Shown: piece after piece, positions 54,037-64,000 of the stretch
Layout: every line of letters starts with the position of its first letter
Numbering within the stretch: the stretch's first letter is position 1
Assembly: GCA_039636785.1 (NCBI GenBank)
Contig: CP144169.1
Location: forward strand, 2,418,001 to 2,482,000
Length of the DNA: 64,000 nt
Direction: 5' to 3'
DNA from: Micrococcaceae bacterium Sec5.7
Lineage (GTDB): Bacteria > Actinomycetota > Actinomycetes > Actinomycetales > Micrococcaceae
The notes under the pieces: model-generated
What the model was told of the DNA's origin: nothing
Database searches by the model: none
The model's input: the letters and a program-made list of their open reading frames with translations, nothing else
Position numbers and translations under genes: made by a program

Positions 54037-55326
54037 CTATGCCTTGCCGATGACGCGGTAGGTCACTCCGGGCCACTTCTCCGCGCTGCTGACGCGACGG
54101 CCGTCAACAAACGTCTTGACGCCTGGCAGATCTGCCGGGATCAGGTCTTTATACTCGGCGTGATCAGCCTGCACCACAGCGGCATCGGCCGGCTCACCCA
54201 GGTGGTACGGGGAGAAGCCCAGCTTGACCAATTCCTCGTCTGTGTACATGGGGTCGTGGACCAGCGCGGTTCCGCCGCGGCGGGCAATGGCGTCGACGGC
54301 ATCGAAAACGCCGGAGAATGCCGTCTCCTTGACACCTCCACGATAAGCCGCTCCGAGCACCACGATCCTTGCCCCGTTGAGGTTTCCGTGGGCCCCTTCC
54401 AGGAGGCCGATGGTGTAGTCGGGCATGTCGGCATTGGCTGCGCGCGCGGCCCGCACCACCGTGGCCTCCGGATCGTTCCAGAGGTAGAGGCGCGGATATA
54501 CCGGGATGCAGTGGCCGCCGACAGCGATGCCCGGCTGGTGGATATGGCTGTATGGCTGCGAGTTCGAGGCTTCGATGACCTGGTAGATGTCGATGCCCGC
54601 CGTGGCAGCGAACCGGGCAAACTGATTCGCCAGGCCGATGTTTACATCCCGGTAGGTGGTCTCGGCCAGCTTAGCCAGCTCCGAAGCTTCCGCAGATCCA
54701 AGATCCCAGACGCCGTTCGCACGCCTGAGGTCATGTCGTTCATCGAAGTCGAGCACAGACTCATAGAATTCGATGGCCTTGGCAGCCCCGGCCTCGGACA
54801 ATCCGCCTACCAGCTTGGGGTATTTGCGCAGGTCTTCAAAGACGCGCCCGGTCAGCACGCGTTCCGGGGAGAACACCAGATGGAAGTCCTTGCCCTCCTC
54901 CAGTCCGGAGGCTGCTTCCAAAGCCGGCTTCCAGCGTGTCCGAGTGGTACCGACCGGCAGGGTGGTTTCATAGGAAACCAGGGTTCCGGGGGTCAGGTGC
55001 TTGCCCAGTTCGGCCGTCGCCCCGTCCATCCAGCCGAAGTCCGGCTTGGCTTCCGAGTCCACGAACAGCGGCACCACCAGCACCACTGCATCGGCGCCCG
55101 GAACAGCCTGCGCATAGTCGGTCGTGGCGCGGAGCTTTCCGGCCGGCACCAGCGCGGAAAGCTGTTCCTGAAGATGTGCCTCGCCGGGGAACGGCTCCGT
55201 TCCCGCATTGACGAGGTCGACTACCTGCTGGTTGACATCGACGCCAATGACGTCATGTCCCTTGGATGCGAACTGGACGGCCAGGGGAAGTCCGATTTTT
55301 CCCAACGCAATTACAGCAATCTTCAC
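54037..55326 (-). CDS. nucleotide-sugar 6-dehydrogenase (UDP-HexNAc type)
   Basis: 429 residues from GTG 55326 (VKIAVIALGKIGLPLAVQ); the frame opens at 55368. The catalytic Cys is in GGHCIPVYP near 262, AEASELAKLAETTYRDVNIGLANQ near 207-230, and the C-terminal domain has VLGAAYRGGVKE near 320. The form resembles UDP-GlcNAc/ManNAc dehydrogenases (WbpA, WecC) that give the 6-uronic acid. It is the first step of the route completed by the next three genes. 55 bp separate it from the acetyltransferase gene. Confidence 0.93.
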   Translation of the reverse strand: MKIAVIALGKIGLPLAVQFASKGHDVIGVDVNQQVVDLVNAGTEPFPGEAHLQEQLSALVPAGKLRATTDYAQAVPGADAVVLVVPLFVDSEAKPDFGWMDGATAELGKHLTPGTLVSYETTLPVGTTRTRWKPALEAASGLEEGKDFHLVFSPERVLTGRVFEDLRKYPKLVGGLSEAGAAKAIEFYESVLDFDERHDLRRANGVWDLGSAEASELAKLAETTYRDVNIGLANQFARFAATAGIDIYQVIEASNSQPYSHIHQPGIAVGGHCIPVYPRLYLWNDPEATVVRAARAANADMPDYTIGLLEGAHGNLNGARIVVLGAAYRGGVKETAFSGVFDAVDAIARRGGTALVHDPMYTDEELVKLGFSPYHLGEPADAAVVQADHAEYKDLIPADLPGVKTFVDGRRVSSAEKWPGVTYRVIGKA

Positions 55327-55442
55327 GATTCCGGTGCCTTTTCTCTCATGGATTGCAGGTGCAACCATACGGCGGCACCTGATTTTCCTTTAACACTATC
55401 CGTTGCCCCAACTGGGCGCCGACACGAGACAGCGTCTGTTGT

Positions 55443-56168
55443 CTAGCTCCGCAGCCTGGCCACTGCTTCATCGATTGCGCCATCAAACGTAATACGTCCG
55501 TGATCCAGTAGGATGCCACGCGCGCAGATCTTCGAGACCAGGTCCAGGTCGTGACTCACCACAACCAGGGTCTTGTTCGCGGCTGCCAGTTCGTTGATCT
55601 TGTCGATGCATTTCCGTTGGAAGGGCTCGTCGCCGACTGCCAGGATCTCGTCGACGAGGAACACCTCGGGGTCGGTGTGAACGGCCACTGAGAACGCCAG
55701 GCGAAGGTACATGCCGGAGGAATAGAACTTAACCTCGGTGTCAATGAACTGGTCTATCTCGGCGAAGTCAATGATGGAATCGAAGCGCTCATTGATTTGC
55801 GTCTCGGTCATGCCCAGGATCGCTCCATTGAGATAGACGTTGTCCCGGCCGGAGAGATCCGGATGGAAACCGGCACCTACCTCAATCAGGCCTGCCACCC
55901 TGCCGCGCGTCCTCACCGATCCCGAATCGGGCAGCATAACGCCGGAGATATGCTTCAGAAGCGTCGATTTGCCGGATCCATTGAATCCAAGCAGGGCGAC
56001 AGCTTCGCCCTGCTTGATGTCAATGCTGACATCTTTCAAGGCATGAAACTTCTGGGAAAGGTCGCCTTTGCGTCCCTTGACCAGCCAGACGAACGCCTCT
56101 TTGAGCGAGCGTGTGTGCCTGAGTACAAACTGTTTGTTGATATCCCGGATTTCGACGGCGGTTGTCAT
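55443..56168 (-). CDS. wzt: polysaccharide ABC exporter ATPase (Wzt/TagH type)
   Basis: 241 residues. Walker A GFNGSGKST near 65, the typical IEVGAGFHPDLSGRDNVYLNG near 100-120, YSSGMYLRLAFSVA near 155 and Walker B VFLVDEILAVGD near 175. It ends at the ATPase domain; the C-terminal carbohydrate-binding domain of many Wzt proteins is missing, as in galactan exporters (Klebsiella D-galactan I, mycobacterial galactan). Permease gene two bases upstream. Confidence 0.94.
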   Translation of the reverse strand: MTTAVEIRDINKQFVLRHTRSLKEAFVWLVKGRKGDLSQKFHALKDVSIDIKQGEAVALLGFNGSGKSTLLKHISGVMLPDSGSVRTRGRVAGLIEVGAGFHPDLSGRDNVYLNGAILGMTETQINERFDSIIDFAEIDQFIDTEVKFYSSGMYLRLAFSVAVHTDPEVFLVDEILAVGDEPFQRKCIDKINELAAANKTLVVVSHDLDLVSKICARGILLDHGRITFDGAIDEAVARLRS

Positions 56169-56170
56169 TG

Positions 56171-57027
56171 TCAGAGCTCCTGCGCGAATCGGCCCTCAAG
56201 GCGTCGGAATGTCAGCTGGCCAATGACCAGAACGGCCGCCGCGGTCAGGACACCCACCGGGATCCAAAGGGCGAGGAGATTGGGCGGCACACCCTGGCTG
56301 CCGTCCGTAGTAGGGAGCCAGAAAGCGAAGTGGAAGGCCTCCACGCCGATGGTCAGCGGGTTCATTTGGTAAATGGTGAAGCCCAGATCTCCGATCTGGT
56401 TTCGGACCATGGTCCATGAGTACATCACCGGTGATGCCCACGTGGCCATCATAAGCAGCAAGTCGACCAGATTCTCCGAGTCTCTGAAATACACGTTCAC
56501 CGATCCGAACAACAGCCCCAGACCGGTCGCCAGCATCGCAACTATCACGAATCCCGCGCCGGCAGCAGCCAGCTGGAGGATGCCTGGCCGCCAGCCGGCT
56601 GCCACGCAGCCTATAAGAAGGACCACCATCTGCGGCACAAAATGCACCGCTGACACCCAAACAGAGGCCACCGGGAACAGCTCCCGCGGCAGATATATCT
56701 TCTTGATCAACCCGCCGTTGGCCACGATGGACCGGGCTGCATTCGCCAATGCCTCGGAGAAGAAATTGATCAGGACTATTCCGGAAAAGAGGTAGACGGC
56801 GTAATTCTCCAGACCTCGCTCGAGACCGAGGAAAATGCCCAGGGCAACGTAGAACACGATGAACTGGACACCGGGCTTCACATAGGACCAGAGCAGACCG
56901 AGCACTGACCCCCGGTATCTCACCTTGAGCTCTTTCCGGACCAGAAGCTTCAGCAGAAACCTGGAACGGAGTACATCTGCCAGCCCGCTGCCGAAACCAG
57001 GCCTCACGAGGCCTAAGTCAGTTGATG

Positions 57028-57031
<4 letters not shown>
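56171..57031 (-). CDS. wzm: polysaccharide ABC exporter permease (Wzm/TagG type)
   Basis: 286 residues from ATG 57031 (MTSTDLGLVRPG), overlapping the glfT gene by 4 bp; the longer frame to 57073 is not likely. Six helices; the amphipathic N-terminal LLKLLVRKELKVRYRGSVLG is typical of ABC-2 sugar exporters. With Wzt it moves undecaprenyl-linked glycan to the outside. Confidence 0.93.
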
Positions 57032-60436
<3,405 letters not shown>

Positions 60437-63400
60437 TTGACGCTCCACTGCACGCTGGTCCGGGGACCGGGTTCCCGCAGCACTGATGAACCCCTGGAGC
60501 TGACAATCGAGGCATCGCCGGACTGCACGGGCGAAGCGCTTCAGACTGAAATCACCCGTTACTTCGGGACCCGGGAACTGACGCTGGACGGATCGGCAGT
60601 ATCCGCGATGACCGTGGGAGTCCCTCCCCTGGTCAACGGTGCGATCCTGGTCGACGGCGGCACCCCCGCAGCCAGACCCGGGATCAGCCCAAAAGACGGC
60701 TCTCCCCCGTCCCTGATGCTTGTCGTCCGCAGCGGACCAGGCGCCGGGACAATGCTGCCCCTGCAGCGCGGAACATACCGGATTGGCCGAAGCAACACGG
60801 AAGTCATCATTCCGGACGCCGATCTGTCGAGGGAACATGCCAGGCTTGAGGTCTCGGACACAGCCATCACCATTGTTGATCTCGACAGCGCAAATGGCAC
60901 AGAAGTGGATGGCAAACGGGTAAGGAAAGCGGTCGTATCAACCGGCTCGACGGTTCGCTGTGGCAATTCGACAATGTCGGTCATCTTCCGAGGAGCCCTG
61001 TCGCTTTCGGGACATGAGTTGGCGGAGGCGGGTCAATCCGTAGCAGCACCACTCAAGATCAGTCGTCGGGCTGAAGCCGGCAACCGGACAGCCCTCCTTC
61101 TCTCGGCCGGGCTGCCGTTGGTCATCGGCGTGGGTCTGGCTGTCCTCACCGGCATGTGGATGTTCCTCGCTTTTACAGCCGTCTCCGCAGTTTCCGTCCT
61201 CGTTCCTGTGGTTGTGGGCAGGCGGCAACGCGGCGAGCTGAAAGCGGCGATCGCCGCTGCCGTGCAGGAAGACCGGAAACGCCGACGGCGATCCGCCCCT
61301 TCCGCTGCAGATCTGGTGATCAGTGGTCCAGTCGCGGTGACCGGACAGAACATCAACCTGGATGAAAGAGGCGTCGTCTGGCTGCGACTCGGGCTGGCCG
61401 AGCAGCAAGCAAACATCAGCTTCGAACCGGATGATCCGAACCTTGCGCGTCCTGCTCTGGGATGGGCGCCGCTAACGCTGGATCCATCCACCCCCATTGC
61501 ATCCGTGCGGGGGGCCCGACGAGCAGTGAATGGTCTGGCCCACTCCATCATCATGCAGCTCAGCGGCTACCCGCTGGCGCGGAACACGAGGATTCTCATC
61601 CACGGTCGGATTGGACTGCTGCCACTCGCGGCCCGCTATCTGGACAAGGTGACTCTTTCCGCCAATACCCGCTCCACGGCCGCGGTGCTGATTCCGGATC
61701 CTGCCCCCGGGAATTCCCCTGGCGTCCTGATGATCATGGGAGACGTCGGTTCGGCCGGCCCGGACGCCGAGATCATCGAGGAAGCGCGGGGCCGGGGCTG
61801 GCAGGTGTTCCACTTCATCCACGCTGCCGGAGCAGCATCACCAACCGACATCGAACTGGGCGAACGCACCGCAACGCTCAGTACCGGCGGTCTCAGGTCC
61901 GGATTCGTGCCTGACCTCGTTCCGGAACAGGTATTCAACCGCTACTGCCGGCAACGCGCAGCCGCAGCTGACGGAATGACCCCGAAGACGGCCTCGTTGC
62001 CTGAATCCTGCAGTCTCGGTGACGTTCTTCCACTGTCAACCGCAGAGACGTCCTTGCGTTGGGCCACCGGGCGGCTGCGGCCAGGACTTCCCGTTCCTGT
62101 TGGGCTGGCAGCCACGGGTCCCAGAATCCTTGATCTCGAAGCTGACGGCCCCCACCTTCTGGTGGCCGGCACCACCGGCTCCGGAAAATCAGAACTTCTC
62201 CGGAGCCTGACGGCGGCACTGGCGCTCAGCTTTCCGCCTGACCGCATCAATTTCCTGTTTATCGATTTCAAGGGCGGTTCGGGGCTCGGACCGCTCACCG
62301 GACTCCCCCACTGCGTTGGCATGCTGACCGACCTCACCCTGCCCGAACTCGACCGTTCGCTTGCCTCGCTGCGGTCGGAAATCCGGCTCCGCGAAGAGCT
62401 CCTGGCATCAGTTCAAGCTCCGGATCTGGCTGCTTACCGTGCTACGTGCACCGGCGAAGCGAACCCGCTCCCCCATCTCATTCTCATCATCGACGAATTT
62501 CGGATGCTGGTGGAGGATGCCCCGGAAGCACTCCGCGAACTGATGAGAATCGCCGCCATCGGGCGTTCCCTGGGTGTGCATCTGATTATGGCCACCCAGC
62601 GTCCCCAGGGAGCTCTCACTGCCGATATCCGTGCGAATGTCACCACGAGCATCGCGCTCCGGGTCCAGTCCGAGATGGAGTCAGTAGATATTATCAACTC
62701 GAAGATCGCGGCCGGCATCGCTGTCGATGCCCCAGGCAGGGCCTTCCTTGCCCGCGGAACCGAGGCGGCCGAGGAGTTCCAAACCGCATCGCTCGGCCTG
62801 GCCTCTGCAGGAGTCCAGGAAACCGGAATTACCATCCGGCTCGCTGAAGACGCGTTGTCGGCCCCGTTTCCGGCGAAGGACAGCCAGTCAACCGGTCCAG
62901 CGACGATCACACCAGCGGAGGCAGCCGCGCCGATCATTGACCTGACCTGCCGGCTATGGTCAACCATGGGCGGATCGTCGGCGCGCAGGCCGGTCGCAAA
63001 CCCTTTGCCTGCGCCGCTGCCCTTCTCCCGCCGGCGCGATTTCGCCCCGGCACATCCTGCCGCAGAGGTGCACGCCCTGTCCCTTGACGCCTCAGGAGCC
63101 GAAAAAAGCTGCTCCGCCCAGCTGGGCTGGGTGGATCTTCCGGACGAACAACGGATCGCGTTGCTCGAATGGCGGCCGGCGGAGCACGGCCATATCGGTT
63201 TGGTCGGCGGACAAGCCAGCGGAGCGCCGGAGGCGATGCTTCTGGCCGTCCATCAGTTGATAACCGACCGGGCCGAAACGCACTTCTACATACTCGACGC
63301 CGACACCTCGTTCGGCGACATTGCAGCATCTGAACGCGTGGGAGCAGTGGCCTGCCTGCATGAACTTCGACGCGGTGTCCGCGTGCTGGAGCGGCTCGCA

Positions 63401-64000
63401 CATGAGATGTCAGCGCGGCTCAGCCGTCAACAGGGCGAACAGCAAACCCCGCTGGTTCTTGTTATATCCGGTTGGGGTTCCTGGGTTTCCGCTTTCCGTG
63501 CAGGGCCGCTCATGTGGGCCGAGGATGTGATCCAGGACATCGTGCGTGACGGAAAAAAGGCCGGCATCACAGTGATCATCTCAGGAGAACGGGAGCTCGT
63601 AACCTCCCGGTTCTTCGCCTCGGTCCCGAACCGCGTGTTTTTTCCGACCGGATCCAATGAAGACAGCCGGCTGGCATGGCCGAGGCTGCCGGACACGGCC
63701 CCGGTACCGGGCCGTGGAGTAGCACAAGGAGCTCTCGCAGATGGCAAGACGGCCGTGTGTCAGTTCTTCGCCTGGCCTGTCAACGACGGATCAGCGGAAG
63801 AAGCACCGCACCGGCAGCCACCCGCGCTTCTGGAGGTTCCCTTCAGGATAGAACCGCTGCCCGCACGGGTACTGGTAGAAGACGTGCTGTCGCGGCTGGG
63901 CGCCGGCATAGGCGGCAGCATGGGCAGTGCGGCCCCGGATTCCTGCGACAAGGCACCTTCAGCAAGTGACTCGCCGGCGAACCGGCGTCGCCGCCTGTAT
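60437..64000 (+). CDS. FHA-FtsK/SpoIIIE ATPase (EccC/EssC-like), 3' partial
   Basis: From TTG 60437, with GAGG upstream, the frame stays open to the window end (1188 codons), so the C-terminus is missing. Residues 93-190 form an FHA domain (RGTYRIGRSNTEVIIPD, DLSREHARLEV, DLDSANGTEVDG). Two hydrophobic helices lie near 217-255. The first FtsK ATPase is intact: Walker A GTTGSGKSE near 577 and Walker B LILIIDEFRML near 685, ATQRP near 718. The second domain has a broken Walker A (GGQASGAPE near 921). This is the FHA-EssC/EccC form of type VII secretion motors, so WXG100 genes are expected beyond the window. Confidence 0.92.
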   Translation, partial: MTLHCTLVRGPGSRSTDEPLELTIEASPDCTGEALQTEITRYFGTRELTLDGSAVSAMTVGVPPLVNGAILVDGGTPAARPGISPKDGSPPSLMLVVRSGPGAGTMLPLQRGTYRIGRSNTEVIIPDADLSREHARLEVSDTAITIVDLDSANGTEVDGKRVRKAVVSTGSTVRCGNSTMSVIFRGALSLSGHELAEAGQSVAAPLKISRRAEAGNRTALLLSAGLPLVIGVGLAVLTGMWMFLAFTAVSAVSVLVPVVVGRRQRGELKAAIAAAVQEDRKRRRRSAPSAADLVISGPVAVTGQNINLDERGVVWLRLGLAEQQANISFEPDDPNLARPALGWAPLTLDPSTPIASVRGARRAVNGLAHSIIMQLSGYPLARNTRILIHGRIGLLPLAARYLDKVTLSANTRSTAAVLIPDPAPGNSPGVLMIMGDVGSAGPDAEIIEEARGRGWQVFHFIHAAGAASPTDIELGERTATLSTGGLRSGFVPDLVPEQVFNRYCRQRAAAADGMTPKTASLPESCSLGDVLPLSTAETSLRWATGRLRPGLPVPVGLAATGPRILDLEADGPHLLVAGTTGSGKSELLRSLTAALALSFPPDRINFLFIDFKGGSGLGPLTGLPHCVGMLTDLTLPELDRSLASLRSEIRLREELLASVQAPDLAAYRATCTGEANPLPHLILIIDEFRMLVEDAPEALRELMRIAAIGRSLGVHLIMATQRPQGALTADIRANVTTSIALRVQSEMESVDIINSKIAAGIAVDAPGRAFLARGTEAAEEFQTASLGLASAGVQETGITIRLAEDALSAPFPAKDSQSTGPATITPAEAAAPIIDLTCRLWSTMGGSSARRPVANPLPAPLPFSRRRDFAPAHPAAEVHALSLDASGAEKSCSAQLGWVDLPDEQRIALLEWRPAEHGHIGLVGGQASGAPEAMLLAVHQLITDRAETHFYILDADTSFGDIAASERVGAVACLHELRRGVRVLERLAHEMSARLSRQQGEQQTPLVLVISGWGSWVSAFRAGPLMWAEDVIQDIVRDGKKAGITVIISGERELVTSRFFASVPNRVFFPTGSNEDSRLAWPRLPDTAPVPGRGVAQGALADGKTAVCQFFAWPVNDGSAEEAPHRQPPALLEVPFRIEPLPARVLVEDVLSRLGAGIGGSMGSAAPDSCDKAPSASDSPANRRRRLY

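Noticed and set aside
53866..55446. 526-codon plus-strand frame opposite the nucleotide-sugar dehydrogenase
   Set aside because: The dehydrogenase on the minus strand has all catalytic motifs; the antisense product shows no domain.

Overview
The window reads as a chromosomal segment of a high-GC actinobacterium, most likely an Arthrobacter/Pseudarthrobacter-type member of the Micrococcaceae. The clues are a Kgd-type 2-oxoglutarate decarboxylase, a SigH/RsrA thiol-stress pair, the 24-residue actinobacterial ribosomal protein bL37, a SAM-IV riboswitch, a tmRNA whose tag ends in ALAA, and frequent GTG/TTG starts with 4-bp stop/start overlaps. No tRNA, rRNA, CRISPR array, phage or insertion sequence was seen.

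Layout. 1-17,000: housekeeping and small regulatory units. These are the 3' part of kgd, a GDSL-fold protein, a DUF4097-PadR operon behind three copies of a palindromic operator, bL37, sigH-rsrA with its own SigH-type promoter, a DoxX-family protein, aroA-rsgA-hisN, a SAM-IV riboswitch followed by a class V aminotransferase, a methyltransferase, a DtxR/MntR regulator, tandem fluoride channels, a gutted MFS transporter, two small unknown proteins and an HtrA-like protease. 17,000-22,700: tmRNA, smpB, an M23 wall hydrolase, ftsX, ftsE and prfB, all on the minus strand. 22,660-27,480: a compact Tad/Flp pilus operon (tadA, tadB, tadC, a pilin-like protein and three TadE/TadG-like pseudopilins).

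27,600-60,240 is a roughly 32-kb cell-envelope polysaccharide locus. It starts with galE and an acyltransferase, then a divergent pair of secreted wall enzymes (VanY peptidase with LGFP repeats; GH25 muramidase with ten FG-GAP-like repeats). Next comes a dense set of glycosyltransferases, a DUF2304/GT2 pair, a second acyltransferase and a lipid-flippase-like ABC exporter flanked by two paralogous glycosyltransferases. Two homologous GT2 genes lie head to head, next to a large multi-span membrane protein. The last part holds five enzymes that together fit the UDP-ManNAc3NAcA route (6-dehydrogenase, 3-dehydrogenase, aminotransferase, N-acetyltransferase, 2-epimerase) and a galactofuran module (glf, GlfT2-like polymerase, Wzm/Wzt ABC exporter without a carbohydrate-binding tail). 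With galE these would supply UDP-Galf and a diacetamido-uronic acid for a surface glycan exported by ABC transport.

From 60,437 to the end runs an uninterrupted reading frame with a TTG start: an FHA-FtsK/SpoIIIE (EccC/EssC-like) ATPase, probably part of a type VII secretion-like locus continuing beyond the window. No wholly new class of system is evident. The strongest candidates for new biology are the combined galactofuran/ManNAc3NAcA locus with its dedicated repeat-bearing wall enzymes, the PadR-DUF4097 operator array, and the SAM-IV control of a cysteine-desulfurase-like gene.
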